From the NCBI GenBank assembly GCA_936920625.1, contig CAKZHC010000016.1:62001-126000 (forward strand): a stretch of DNA of 64,000 nucleotides. Direction: 5' to 3'. Position numbers and translations under genes: made by a program. The notes beneath the pieces were generated by a model. That model did no database searches, was not told the origin of the DNA, and worked only from the letters and a program-made list of their open reading frames with translations. Each line of letters begins with the position of its first letter. Positions within the stretch are counted from its first letter, which is position 1. Shown piece by piece: positions 54,217 through 63,682 of the stretch. The DNA is from an uncultured Enterobacteriaceae bacterium. GTDB taxonomy: Bacteria; Pseudomonadota; Gammaproteobacteria; Enterobacterales; Enterobacteriaceae.

Positions 54217-56577
54217 TCACCTGTCAAAAAGCCCAAGCTGGCCAGAAATCAGGGTGGCGAAATCTTCCCCTAGAAATGGCAAAATGGCATCGGCTACTGG
54301 CTGTAACTGGCGGTAAAGATAGTGATGGTAATCCAGTGGCTGGCTTCGCACTTCCAGTGGTTCAGGGCCGCCTGTTGTCATCACATAGCGGATGCGCCCC
54401 CCGTTCTGATAGCGCGTCGGCAGACCTCGTTTGCGGCTATGTGCATCACTAATCCGGGCAGCGCGCACATGTGGCGGAACATTACGCTGGTAAGCATCAA
54501 GAGGGCGGCGCAGGCGTTTACTGTATATTAATTGTTCATCCAGCCTGCCATCTAACAGCGCCTGCACTGTATCACGCAGATATGCCTGCCAGGATTCGTC
54601 ACGAAACAGACGCCCGTAAAGCGCGTACTGAAACTGTTGAGCCAGCGGTGTCCAGTCGGTGCGCACATTCTCCAGCCCTTTGAACAATAGTCGTTCTTCG
54701 CCATGGCGGCGAATCAGCCCGGCATAGCGTTTTTTGCTGCCCTGCTCAGTTCCGCGAATTGTTGGCATAAAAAACCGGCAGAAGTGATTTTCATACTGAA
54801 GCTCCAGTGCGCTGTTCACGCCTAGGGTTGCCTGCAAATGGCGAGCCCACCACTCATTAACATAGCGGGTAAGCTTATTGCCAATAGCGTCAGCATCCTC
54901 CTCACTGTGTGGAGATTTTAACCAGATAAAGGTAGAGTCAGTATCACCATAGATGACATCAAAGCCCTGTTGTTCGATAAGCAATCGGGTCTGTTGCATG
55001 ATCTCATGGCCACGCAGAGTGATAGATGAGGCTAGGCGCGGGTCAAAGAAGCGGCAGGAGGGGGCGCCAAGCACACCATAGAAAGCATTCATCATAATTT
55101 TCAGCGCCTGGACAAGTGGTTTATTACCGCGCTTCCGGGCCTGTTCTCGTTTTCCCCAAATCTGATTGACAATTTCAGGCAGGCAGTGGTGCTGGCGCGA
55201 GAAGCAGGCACCTCGAAAACCGGGTATAGCATTGTCGGGGTTGGCCAGACCGATAATCATGCCAAGTGGATCGATAAGAAAGGTGCGAATAATCGATGGA
55301 TAAAGGCTTTTATAATCGAGTACCAGCACGGAGTGATACAGCCCCGGACGCGAATCCATTACATAGCCGCCCGGACTTGTTTGCGGTGCTATTTCACCAC
55401 TATTGGGGGCTACAAAACCCTGCCGATGCAGAGCGGGCAGATAAAGGTGGCTGAAGGCTGCCACCGAGCCGCCGTGGCGATCGGCTGGCAGCCCGTTGAC
55501 TGCGGCACGCTCAAGCATAAATGGCATTAGCTGGGTATGGTGGAAAATGCGGGTCACCAGCCGGCAATCGGTCAGATTATAATGAGCCAGTGCTGGTTTG
55601 TCGTCCGCAAAACGGCGTTCGATCTCTTCCATCCGCCAGTCCGGGTCTTCGATTGTTTTGCCTTCCCCCAGTAGCGCACGGGAAACGGCCTCGAGGCTGA
55701 AGGAGTCAAAGTGCCAGAAAGCCGATTTTAACGCCTCGATGCCATCAATGACCAGCCGGCCAGCAGCAGTGACAAAAAATACGCCGGGTTTAAATCTGTG
55801 CTCACGCCATTCAAGAGGCTGGCTGCCTCTCCCCAGTTGTAACGGTACATTGCAACTATCCGCCAGGCGCTGAAGCAGCCGTAAATCGAATTGCACCAGA
55901 TTCCAGCCAATAATCACATCGGGGTCAAAATGTGCAAACCACCGGTTCAGGCCGGCAATCAGCGCTGGCCGGCTGTTGTGCCAGATGATATTCATGCCGG
56001 GATCCTTTTTACTGCCGTTGGCGGGACCCAGCATTAGTACATCAGATTGTCCGCATCCCTCAAGGCCAATGCAGTAGAGCTCTCCACTACGACTGGTCTC
56101 GATATCAAGTGATACCCATTTAAGTGTGGGGCGATAATCGGGGTACGCTTTAACCCTGGGCTGGCCGATGACATCAGACTTGCTCTGGCCCTCGAACCAA
56201 ACGGGAGCAGTAATAAACCGCTCCATCAGCCAGCGATCCGGAGGACGGATATCGGCTTCATAAACAGCTACTCCGCCCATGCGCAGTTTTTGTTCCAGTT
56301 TCAGCAAATGCCGGTAGTGACGGCAATAAAGCCCAACTACGGGGCGGTGATGAAAATCTTTTAGTTTGAGGTTGGCAAAGTGAAAGCCAGTGTCGTTTTG
56401 TAACAGGGTCTGGGCTTTAGCCTGTTGGCTTGCGGGAATAAAAGCCACTGCCTGCTGGTCTGTCAGCACCAGGCGCCGGGGGCCATCATCAGTTGCCAGC
56501 CAGAGTATAATTTCAATACCTCCGGCGCGATCCCGCCAGTGGCGTGTGAGCACAAATCCTGGTCCATTGTGCGTCAT
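54217..56577 (-). CDS. polB: DNA polymerase II
   Basis: Family B polymerase of 786 residues (E. coli 783). The exonuclease shows VSLDIETSRSGELY and the later Exo motifs; polymerase motif A is LDYKSLYPSI, B includes ALKIMMNAFYG, and C is VIYGDTDSTF. It is an SOS-induced repair and restart polymerase. The araBADC genes that follow in E. coli are missing, leaving thiQ only 142 bases away. Confidence 0.98.
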   Translation of the reverse strand: MTHNGPGFVLTRHWRDRAGGIEIILWLATDDGPRRLVLTDQQAVAFIPASQQAKAQTLLQNDTGFHFANLKLKDFHHRPVVGLYCRHYRHLLKLEQKLRMGGVAVYEADIRPPDRWLMERFITAPVWFEGQSKSDVIGQPRVKAYPDYRPTLKWVSLDIETSRSGELYCIGLEGCGQSDVLMLGPANGSKKDPGMNIIWHNSRPALIAGLNRWFAHFDPDVIIGWNLVQFDLRLLQRLADSCNVPLQLGRGSQPLEWREHRFKPGVFFVTAAGRLVIDGIEALKSAFWHFDSFSLEAVSRALLGEGKTIEDPDWRMEEIERRFADDKPALAHYNLTDCRLVTRIFHHTQLMPFMLERAAVNGLPADRHGGSVAAFSHLYLPALHRQGFVAPNSGEIAPQTSPGGYVMDSRPGLYHSVLVLDYKSLYPSIIRTFLIDPLGMIIGLANPDNAIPGFRGACFSRQHHCLPEIVNQIWGKREQARKRGNKPLVQALKIMMNAFYGVLGAPSCRFFDPRLASSITLRGHEIMQQTRLLIEQQGFDVIYGDTDSTFIWLKSPHSEEDADAIGNKLTRYVNEWWARHLQATLGVNSALELQYENHFCRFFMPTIRGTEQGSKKRYAGLIRRHGEERLLFKGLENVRTDWTPLAQQFQYALYGRLFRDESWQAYLRDTVQALLDGRLDEQLIYSKRLRRPLDAYQRNVPPHVRAARISDAHSRKRGLPTRYQNGGRIRYVMTTGGPEPLEVRSQPLDYHHYLYRQLQPVADAILPFLGEDFATLISGQLGLFDR

Positions 56578-56719
56578 ACTAACTCCTGTGTTTCCTCTTT
56601 GACGTCTGCCTGCGGCAGCAGATTAGCTCAGCTTGTATTGATGATAATATTTATCTATGGTTACGGTATCAAAGCTGATGTATTTTCTGCCATCTTATTG
56701 CAGCGGTAACGTTGACAGG

Positions 56720-57388
56720 TTAACAACTATTGGCGATCAGCATTGATGTATCAAGGTCTTTGGCAACGCGGCCACCATCAATCAATAAGGCTCGCGGGGC
56801 GATATAGCGCGCGTCATCAATGTTATGGGAAACCATTAGCAAGGTTATCCACCGCTCTTTGCAGACCGATGCTACCAGTTGCAGCATTTCCTGACGTAGT
56901 ACCGGGTCGAGTGCCGAGAAGGGTTCATCCAGGAGTAAAATTGGTTGCTGCTGTACCAGGCAGCGTGCTAGCGCTGCCCGCTGGCGTTGGCCGCCGGAGA
57001 GTGTTGCAGGAAGACGGTTTTGCAGATCTTCTATGCCAACCCGGCGGGCGATATGGGATACGGCCTGCTTTTGGTCAGCATTAAGTCTCAGGCCAGGATG
57101 AAGCCCCAGCCCGATATTTTCGGCTACGGTAAGATGTGCGAACAGATTGTGGTGCTGAAACAGCATTGAAACCGGGCGCTCTGATGGTGTGACCCGAGTA
57201 TGGTCACTGCCATCGAATAGTAATTTGCCGCGTGCAGGAGTCAGGAATCCGGCAATTAGTGCCAGCAGCGTGCTTTTGCCCGCTCCGCTTGGTCCTATTA
57301 TTGCCACACGTTCACCTCTCAGTACACTAAAAGTAAAACTGATTGTGATTGTAGGATAGAGGCAGGTTAAATCAGTGAGTGTTAGCAT
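56720..57388 (-). CDS. thiQ: Thiamine ABC transporter ATP-binding protein
   Basis: 222-residue ABC ATPase: Walker A GPSGAGKST, signature LSGGQRQRAALAR, Walker B ILLLDEPFSALDP. It powers uptake of thiamine, TMP and TPP with ThiP and ThiB. Its start overlaps thiP by 17 bases. Under TPP-riboswitch control from upstream of thiB. Confidence 0.97.
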   Translation of the reverse strand: MLTLTDLTCLYPTITISFTFSVLRGERVAIIGPSGAGKSTLLALIAGFLTPARGKLLFDGSDHTRVTPSERPVSMLFQHHNLFAHLTVAENIGLGLHPGLRLNADQKQAVSHIARRVGIEDLQNRLPATLSGGQRQRAALARCLVQQQPILLLDEPFSALDPVLRQEMLQLVASVCKERWITLLMVSHNIDDARYIAPRALLIDGGRVAKDLDTSMLIANSC

Positions 57389-58982
57389 ACGGGTGAGTTA
57401 CTTTCTCAATCAGAGTGAATAATAGTAAGCAAAGTATTAGCAGCATCAGTGCTGTGACAGCACCGTCATCGCTTCTGTAGGCGCCCAGTTGCTGATAGAG
57501 GTAAAACGGTAATGTTATGAAATCATTGTTGCCAAACAGTGCCATCATACCAAAATCACCTATCGAAAGCGTAGCGGCAAAGGCCAGCGCCTGAGTTAAC
57601 GGGCGCCGTAAGGCACGCAGTTCAATGAGGCGTAATCGATTCCATCCGTGGATATTAAGAGATAAACAGAGTAGATTGTAGCGTTCTGCTATTTCCAGCA
57701 TGGGATGTTCCAGCACTTTCATCACAAAGGGAATTGCCATCAGTGCATTGATCATTATTACCAGCCCGGCGATGGATTGCGGCAATCCAATAGTAAAATT
57801 GAGCAGCAGAAATACACCAGATGCCAGCACAATGCTAGGCATGGCAAGGATTAACATTCCGCTCATTTCCAGTAGCTGGCTTGGTAGTATCCGCTGGCGC
57901 AGACGTAACTCCCGGCTACTCCATAATAGCATTAGGGTGAGTATTACACTAACTACTGCGGCGCCGATTGCAATGCGTAATGATGTCAGTAAAGCTATCC
58001 ACAATGTGTGATGTGTTAGTACCGTTGTCGTACTATGGTGTATACCATTAATTACCACTGCCAGTAGTGGTGGCAGGAGTAGCAGCAGGGTAAGCAGGAT
58101 CACCAAAATGTCTGCCAGCCTCTGGCCCAGGGGCTGTTGCCGATTACGCCAGCAGCCCCCTAAGCTTTCATCAACAGGAACTCCTTTACTCAGTCGCTGA
58201 CTTATCAGCACAAACCCCGTGTAGCAAAAGAGTTGCAGTAGTGCCAGGAACGCTGCCTGATGAGGATCATAGTCGTAGCTAAGCGCCTGATAGATGGCCA
58301 GATCCAGTGTTGTTGCCTGTGGACCACCGCCCAGTGTGAGAACAATTGCAAAACTGGCGAAACAGAGCATAAAGACAAGCATGCTGCATGATAGCAGCTG
58401 ACGGCGGAGCCAGGGCCACTCCACCAGGCGGAAGTGATTCCAGCCTGTTATGGAAAGCTGCGCGGCAAGCTGACGTTGTTCATTCGGGATTCGTTCAAGG
58501 GTCTGCAACAGCAGCCTGGCTGACAGTGGCAAATTGAAAAACACATGTGCCAGTAAAATACCGTGCAAACCATAGGGTGAGAAGTCCCAGTCAAAGCCTG
58601 ACAGTGCAGCAATTTGCGCTATCCATCCCTGACGGCCATAAACGCTGAGGATACCAAAGACTACCACCAGGACTGGCATGACCAGCGTTACTGAGCACAA
58701 ACGCAGCAACCACTCACGACCCGGAAAGTGGCAGCGCCAGAGTGTTCGCGCCACTACGATAGCAGGCGCTACTGATAGCAGGGTGGAGAGCAGCGCCTGA
58801 TTGAAAGAGAAGCCGATAACATGCCACAGCCAGGGGTCGCCGAGTAGTGTCAGGCAGCTCTGCTCTGAATGTTGCCACAATAATGCAGTGAGTGTGGTAA
58901 TTGCAAGGACGACCAGAAGCGATGCTGCTAGAGCACCGGGCAGCATCCACCCCGGAATTAGCGACTGACGTTGAGTTGCCAT
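57372..58982 (-). CDS. thiP: Thiamine ABC transporter permease
   Basis: 536 residues from the ATG at 58982 (MATQRQSLIPGW), the E. coli length. Fused double permease with about twelve membrane segments and two EAA-type loops (EQRQLAAQLSITGWNHFRLVEWP and a second near residue 430). It overlaps thiB by 25 bases, as in E. coli. It forms the inner-membrane channel for ThiB-delivered thiamine. Confidence 0.97.
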   Translation of the reverse strand: MATQRQSLIPGWMLPGALAASLLVVLAITTLTALLWQHSEQSCLTLLGDPWLWHVIGFSFNQALLSTLLSVAPAIVVARTLWRCHFPGREWLLRLCSVTLVMPVLVVVFGILSVYGRQGWIAQIAALSGFDWDFSPYGLHGILLAHVFFNLPLSARLLLQTLERIPNEQRQLAAQLSITGWNHFRLVEWPWLRRQLLSCSMLVFMLCFASFAIVLTLGGGPQATTLDLAIYQALSYDYDPHQAAFLALLQLFCYTGFVLISQRLSKGVPVDESLGGCWRNRQQPLGQRLADILVILLTLLLLLPPLLAVVINGIHHSTTTVLTHHTLWIALLTSLRIAIGAAVVSVILTLMLLWSSRELRLRQRILPSQLLEMSGMLILAMPSIVLASGVFLLLNFTIGLPQSIAGLVIMINALMAIPFVMKVLEHPMLEIAERYNLLCLSLNIHGWNRLRLIELRALRRPLTQALAFAATLSIGDFGMMALFGNNDFITLPFYLYQQLGAYRSDDGAVTALMLLILCLLLFTLIEKVTHPYANTH

Positions 58983-59956
58983 GAATTCACCCATGTTGTA
59001 CGGTGGTTTGCAACTTCCTGCGGACCGTATTGCAGCGTAATAGCTGGTTTGGTTAATGTTGCATACCCTACAGGCAGAGGAGTGGCGATGACGGGATACA
59101 TCCAGTTAGTGGATGGAATGAGTTTCTGGACATCGTCAGAGAGAATAAATGCCATAAATTTATCCGCCAGCTGTGGATGTTTACTTGATTTTAATTTTGC
59201 TGCTACTTCAACTTGTAAATAGTGCCCCTCGCTAAAACTGGCAGCAGCAAACTGAGATCGATTTTGTTCAATCAGGTGGTACGCGGGTGAGGTAGTATAA
59301 CTCAGTACCATATCAGCCTCCCCTTTAAGAAACAGTCCGTAAGCTTCGCCCCAACCTTTGGTTACTGTTACCGTTTTTTTTGCCAGTTTGTGCCAGGCAT
59401 GTGCAGCGTTGTCGCCAAACACTTTTTGAACCCACAGCAGCAGCCCAAGACCTGGCGTACTGGTACGTGGATCCGGATATATTACTTTAACTGGCGTATC
59501 TCCATCAATCAGTTGATGCAGGCTTGTTGGTGGGTTTGCCAGTTTGGTTTTGTCATAGATGAAAGCGAGCCAGCCGTAATCATATGGCATGAACGTTTTA
59601 TTGTTCCAGCCACCCGGGATACGAAGAGGACTGAGGTCAATATTTGCTGGCGCGAACAGGCCCGTATCCTCTGCTATACCCATCAGATTATTGTCCAGCC
59701 CTACCACGACATCCGCTGCGGTGCGGTTGCCTTCCATACGCAAGCGGTTGAACAGCATAACGCCATCTCCAAGTACCACATATTTCAGCTTGCAGTTGCA
59801 CTGTGCTTCAAAGGCTTTTTTGACTATCGGCCCCGGTCCCCATTCTGAAGCGAAAAAGTCGTGGGTATACACTGTTAACAAAGGGCGGGCAGCAACAAGG
59901 GGGGAAAAAAAAAGTATGATTGCGGGTAAAGTGAATTTTAACACTTTGCGTTCCAT
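58958..59956 (-). CDS. thiB: Thiamine-binding periplasmic protein
   Basis: 332 residues from the ATG at 59956; a TTG at 59980 is also in frame but falls in the riboswitch platform. A signal peptide (MERKVLKFTLPAIILFFSPLVAA) precedes LLTVYTHDFFASEWGPGP. Conserved binding-site stretches include VVGLDNNL, GGWNNKTFMPYDYGW and YPDPRTSTPGLGLLLW. It captures thiamine and its phosphates for ThiPQ. First gene of the operon, downstream of the TPP riboswitch. Confidence 0.96.
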   Translation of the reverse strand: MERKVLKFTLPAIILFFSPLVAARPLLTVYTHDFFASEWGPGPIVKKAFEAQCNCKLKYVVLGDGVMLFNRLRMEGNRTAADVVVGLDNNLMGIAEDTGLFAPANIDLSPLRIPGGWNNKTFMPYDYGWLAFIYDKTKLANPPTSLHQLIDGDTPVKVIYPDPRTSTPGLGLLLWVQKVFGDNAAHAWHKLAKKTVTVTKGWGEAYGLFLKGEADMVLSYTTSPAYHLIEQNRSQFAAASFSEGHYLQVEVAAKLKSSKHPQLADKFMAFILSDDVQKLIPSTNWMYPVIATPLPVGYATLTKPAITLQYGPQEVANHRTTWVNSWQLNVSR

Positions 59957-59981
59957 GGTGAAATTGAAAAAAGATCGCAAA

Positions 59982-60013
59982 GGATTTGAGTGAGTAGTTA
60001 TAGCCTCAAATCC
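59982..60013 (-). terminator. Expression-platform hairpin of the thiB riboswitch
   Basis: On the minus strand GGATTTGAG and CTCAAATCC form a perfect 9-base stem, followed within 15 bases by TTTTTT. It starts at the last bases of the TPP aptamer, so aptamer folding and this stem could be coupled. It may act as a terminator or block access to the thiB start. Confidence 0.55.
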
Positions 60014-60106
60014 CTACGCCAGTATTATCCGGCTCAGGTACGACGGGTATTATCTCAGCAAGGCAGGAAGTTACCGATAATCCTGCTTTAGGCACCCCGT
60101 TGAGAG
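60009..60106 (-). promoter_or_regulatory. TPP riboswitch (THI box)
   Basis: Read on the minus strand the segment has the THI-box strings in order: ACGGGGTGCC, then CTGAGATAATACCCG, CGTACCTGA, and CCGGATAATACTGGCGTAGGGA. This matches the TPP aptamer before E. coli thiBPQ almost base for base. Binding of thiamine pyrophosphate lowers expression of the uptake operon. Confidence 0.95.
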
Positions 60107-60291
60107 TTAGTAAATTGTAATGATTTTGCAATGAAGACGAAAGCTTTAAATACCAGTTACCATCAGCGGGCTGACGGGCGCTATGAGTAGCAGAGTTTTA
60201 GTGCGGGCAGTGCAAGCGTAGTTTGCTCACTCTGTGGCAGCATTGCCACAGGCGAATAAACGGTTGTAGTTCCCTCCGGTATTTCTTTTAC

Positions 60292-61383
60292 TCACTCGTT
60301 GTTAGTGATATAGCGGGCAATGATGTTGCCCATCTCATCCGTACTGATAGCCGGGCCATTACCCGCCAGGTCTACGGTGCGGTGCCCTTCTTCTAGCGTC
60401 CGGCTAACGGCGCGCTCGATAGCATTTGCAGCATTATCGGCATTAAGGCTAAAGCGCAGCAGCAACGCCAGCGATAAGATTTGTGCGATCGGATTAGCAA
60501 GATTTTTGCCAGCGATATCAGGTGCGGAGCCGCCCGCTGGCTCATAAAGACCAAAACCATAAGCATTAAGGCTGGCTGAAGGCAGCATACCCATTGACCC
60601 TGTTATCATTGCGCAGGCGTCAGAAAGAATGTCGCCAAACAGATTAGAGCAGAGCAGCACATCGAACTGTGAGGGTTGTTTAATAATCTGCATAGCGGCG
60701 TTGTCGACATACATATGGCTTAGTGTTACGTCGGGATACGCTTTTGCGACATCATTAACCACTTCCCGCCACATTATTGAACTCTGGAGGACGTTGGCTT
60801 TATCGATCGAGGTAACATGGTGGCGGCGCTTGCGGGCTGATTCAAAAGCGATGCGGGCGATGCGTTCAATCTCAAAGCGGTGATATACCTCAGTATCAAA
60901 AGCGCGCTCGTGGGGACCACTGCCTTCACGGCCTTTTGGTTGCCCGAAATAGATTCCACCCGTCAGTTCGCGTACGCACAAGATATCAAATCCCTGATGT
61001 GCGATATCACGCCGCAGTGGACTCATATCTTCCAGAACTTTATAGAGGCTGGCGGGGCGCAGGTTGCCAAACAGCCTGAAGTGTTTGCGCAATGGCAGCA
61101 GGGCGCCACGTTCTGGTTGCTTTTCTGGTGGCAGATGCTCCCATTTTGGGCCGCCGACGGAGCCGAAAAGAATGGCATCTGCCCGTTTACAGTCTTCCAG
61201 AGTAGCCTCTGGCAGTGGCCTGCCAGTACGATCAATAGCAATACCTCCAACATCATACTCACTGGTAGTAATGCGCAGCCCGAAGCACTGGCGTACCTGT
61301 TGCAGCACTTTCAGTGCCTGTTTCATCACCTCAGGGCCGATACCGTCACCGGCTAAAACCGCAATGTGGTAGTTTTCAGACAT
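60292..61383 (-). CDS. leuB: 3-isopropylmalate dehydrogenase
   Basis: 363 residues, full length. Family motifs are clear: VLAGDGIGPEVMKQALKVL, the active-site tyrosine and lysine in RELTGGIYFGQPKG and SIDKANVLQSS, and metal ligands in NLFGDILSDACAM. It oxidises 3-isopropylmalate in leucine synthesis. It starts one base after leuA. leuC should follow; instead about 180 non-coding bases lead to the thiB riboswitch. A GGAGGG and the start of a spacer remain, but no LeuC codons. Confidence 0.97.
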   Translation of the reverse strand: MSENYHIAVLAGDGIGPEVMKQALKVLQQVRQCFGLRITTSEYDVGGIAIDRTGRPLPEATLEDCKRADAILFGSVGGPKWEHLPPEKQPERGALLPLRKHFRLFGNLRPASLYKVLEDMSPLRRDIAHQGFDILCVRELTGGIYFGQPKGREGSGPHERAFDTEVYHRFEIERIARIAFESARKRRHHVTSIDKANVLQSSIMWREVVNDVAKAYPDVTLSHMYVDNAAMQIIKQPSQFDVLLCSNLFGDILSDACAMITGSMGMLPSASLNAYGFGLYEPAGGSAPDIAGKNLANPIAQILSLALLLRFSLNADNAANAIERAVSRTLEEGHRTVDLAGNGPAISTDEMGNIIARYITNNE

Positions 61384-61384
61384 A

Positions 61385-62953
61385 TCAGACCTGATCCTTT
61401 TGTGATTGTTTAATGGTTTTACGTTGTAACTGCTGCTCTACTTCACGTGCACGCCAGATATTATTTAAGGCATTGACCATCGCCTGGGCGGAGGATTCGA
61501 CAATATCGGTTGCCAGACCAACGCCATGAAATTTGCGATCATTGTAGCTGACCGTGATATTTACCTGCCCTAATGCTTCCTTACCCTCACCTTTAGCGGT
61601 TAACTGATATTTAATTAGCGCGATGTTAAAGCCGGTAATGCGATTGATCGCCTGATAAACGGCATCGACCGGGCCGTTGCCCTCACTGCTAGCTATTTTA
61701 CTTTCGCTCTGGCAGTTCAGCTCAACAGAGGCAGTAGCCCAGGCGCCTGAACCTGACTGAACGTTGTAACTTACTAGCGTAAAGTTGTCTGACGCGTCAT
61801 GTTGATTGTTGATAAACGCCAGTGCTTCCAGATCGTAATCAAAAACCTGTCCTTTCTTATCCGCCAGTCTGAGAAATGCGTCGTACAGGCTATCCATATC
61901 GTAATCCTCTGGCTGATAGCCCATTGATTCCATGCGGTGTTTGACGGCTGCGCGGCCAGAACGAGAGGTCAGGTTGAATTGTACCTGAGTGAGGCCAATA
62001 GATTGTGGTGTCATGATTTCGTAGTTTTCTCGATTTTTCAGTACACCATCCTGATGAATGCCTGAGGAATGAGCGAAGGCGTTAGTACCGATAATAGCTT
62101 TGTTTGCGGGGATAGGCATATCACAAATCTGGCTGACGGTCTGGCAGGTGCGGTAGATCTCATGATGATTAATGGTGGTGTGTATCTGCATACGCTGTTG
62201 ACGGGTTTTGATCGCCATTATCACCTCTTCCAGCGCACAGTTGCCTGAGCGTTCACCCAGGCCATTCATCGCGCCTTCTACCTGACGGGCACCAGCCATT
62301 ACTGCCGCCAGAGCATTGCCTGTCGCCATGCCTAAATCGTCGTGAGTATGGGTGGAAAGGGTAACCTTATCAATGCCGGGCACCCGCTCGCGCAGCTGGC
62401 TGAAGAGCGCTGCGTATTCCTGGGGCAGGGTATAACCGACCGTGTCCGGGATATTGATAGTGGTGGCGCCAGCATTAATCGCTGCCTCGACCACCCGGCA
62501 TAAGTCGTCAATGGGGGTACGGCCGCCGTCTTCACAGGAGAACTCGACATCATCAGTATAATTACGGGCGTGTCTGATCATCCGGACGGCACGCTCGATG
62601 ACGTTTGGCAGGGTGCTGCGCAGCTTGGTGGCGATATGCAGTGGTGAGGTAGCAATAAAAGTATGAATGCGGTAGTGCTCTGCCACTCGCAGTGCCTGAT
62701 ACGCGGCATCGACATCTTTTTCTGTGCAGCGCGCCAGAGCACACACCCGGCTGTTTTTGATCTGCCGGGCAATTGTTTGTACGGAGTTGAAATCTCCCGG
62801 GGAAGAGACCGGGAACCCAACCTCCATTACATCTACACCCAGGCGCTCGAGCGCTATTGCTATCTGTAATTTCTCTTTTACACTGAGACTGGCTTGCAGG
62901 GCCTGTTCGCCATCGCGCAGGGTGGTATCAAAGATAATGACTTGCTGGCTCAT
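61385..62953 (-). CDS. leuA: 2-isopropylmalate synthase
   Basis: 522 residues from MSQQVIIFDTTLRDGEQALQ; an ATG six codons earlier is in frame, but the family start has AAGGAC 9 bases before it. The TIM-barrel catalytic domain has FDTTLRDGEQ and STHTHDDLGMA; the C-terminal regulatory domain (about 390-520) senses leucine. It makes the first committed leucine precursor from acetyl-CoA and 2-ketoisovalerate. Under leader/attenuator control. Confidence 0.97.
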   Translation of the reverse strand: MSQQVIIFDTTLRDGEQALQASLSVKEKLQIAIALERLGVDVMEVGFPVSSPGDFNSVQTIARQIKNSRVCALARCTEKDVDAAYQALRVAEHYRIHTFIATSPLHIATKLRSTLPNVIERAVRMIRHARNYTDDVEFSCEDGGRTPIDDLCRVVEAAINAGATTINIPDTVGYTLPQEYAALFSQLRERVPGIDKVTLSTHTHDDLGMATGNALAAVMAGARQVEGAMNGLGERSGNCALEEVIMAIKTRQQRMQIHTTINHHEIYRTCQTVSQICDMPIPANKAIIGTNAFAHSSGIHQDGVLKNRENYEIMTPQSIGLTQVQFNLTSRSGRAAVKHRMESMGYQPEDYDMDSLYDAFLRLADKKGQVFDYDLEALAFINNQHDASDNFTLVSYNVQSGSGAWATASVELNCQSESKIASSEGNGPVDAVYQAINRITGFNIALIKYQLTAKGEGKEALGQVNITVSYNDRKFHGVGLATDIVESSAQAMVNALNNIWRAREVEQQLQRKTIKQSQKDQV

Positions 62954-62998
62954 GAGATTGTCCTTGGTCATGCTTGAGTTGGCCGGAATTGTGGGTAT

Positions 62999-63030
62999 AA
63001 AAAAACCCGCGTTCTGGCGCGGGTTTTTTC
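62999..63030 (-). terminator. leu operon attenuator
   Basis: An inverted repeat AAAAACCCGCG...CGCGGGTTTTT with a short loop. On the minus strand it ends in TTTTTT about 45 bases before leuA and 30 bases after the leader stop, the expected place for the leucine attenuator. Confidence 0.88.
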
Positions 63031-63062
63031 AGGTTTTGCAGGCTTGAATTAAGTTAGTCGAT

Positions 63063-63134
63063 TCAGCCACACTCCCGCCGCGCGCAGTTAAGGCGTAGTC
63101 GTAATAGTAGATTAGCTGAGTGGATACACAACAT
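63063..63134 (-). CDS. leuL: leu operon leader peptide
   Basis: 23-codon frame MLCIHSANLLLRLRLNCARR and ECG before TGA. It contains six leucine codons, four of them clustered (CTA CTA TTA, CGA, CTA), and lies just before the attenuator. The rare CTA codons match the sensing logic of E. coli leuL (four adjacent CTA codons), although here arginine codons interrupt the block. AAGG lies 9 bases before the ATG. Confidence 0.75.
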   Translation of the reverse strand: MLCIHSANLLLRLRLNCARRECG

Positions 63135-63682
63135 CGTGTAAACCTTGTTAATATTGTTTGATACGATTATTGGTACTGGATTCTACTTGTGATGTCAATA
63201 ATAATTCCGCTGACAGCGCTTTTTTTGATAATAGTTCATAATTATTAATGTAATTTAAGGCGCAGACATGACGGCGTCAGCCACTGCTGTAGGCTGCGAT
63301 GGTTAATGGTTCAGAGATTTTAATCATGGCCGGAATATGCTTGAAAACGTTAGGGACTATTGCGTGTGCTGAAAATTGCGGAACTATCTGATGAACGGCC
63401 AGCTCCCGCCTGGCGCAAGATTGCATTCTTAGCAGCACAATTTTCGAATTTTCTGTGGCACATCTGAAAGTAATCAATCTTGTTGATTTTTTACTTTTCA
63501 AATACTGTCAGTATCCTTCATTAACGTAAAGATCAGTTTCATATATTGCAGGCAAAAATAGTGCTGGCGTGGTGGTCAGGTCCTAGTCGTTTGACCCGCC
63601 ACGATTCGGGCGGGCCGGTTATCAGGACGTATTACTGATTTTCAATCCGTCGATGATGTAAACATTCTCAGCTCAGGGCTTC
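63135..63682. other. Region upstream of the leu leader
   Basis: About 550 bases with no convincing gene. It should carry the leu promoter. leuO, which follows in E. coli, is not recognisable. A GC-rich inverted element CCCGCCACGATTCGGGCGGG lies at 63596-63615. Confidence 0.5.
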
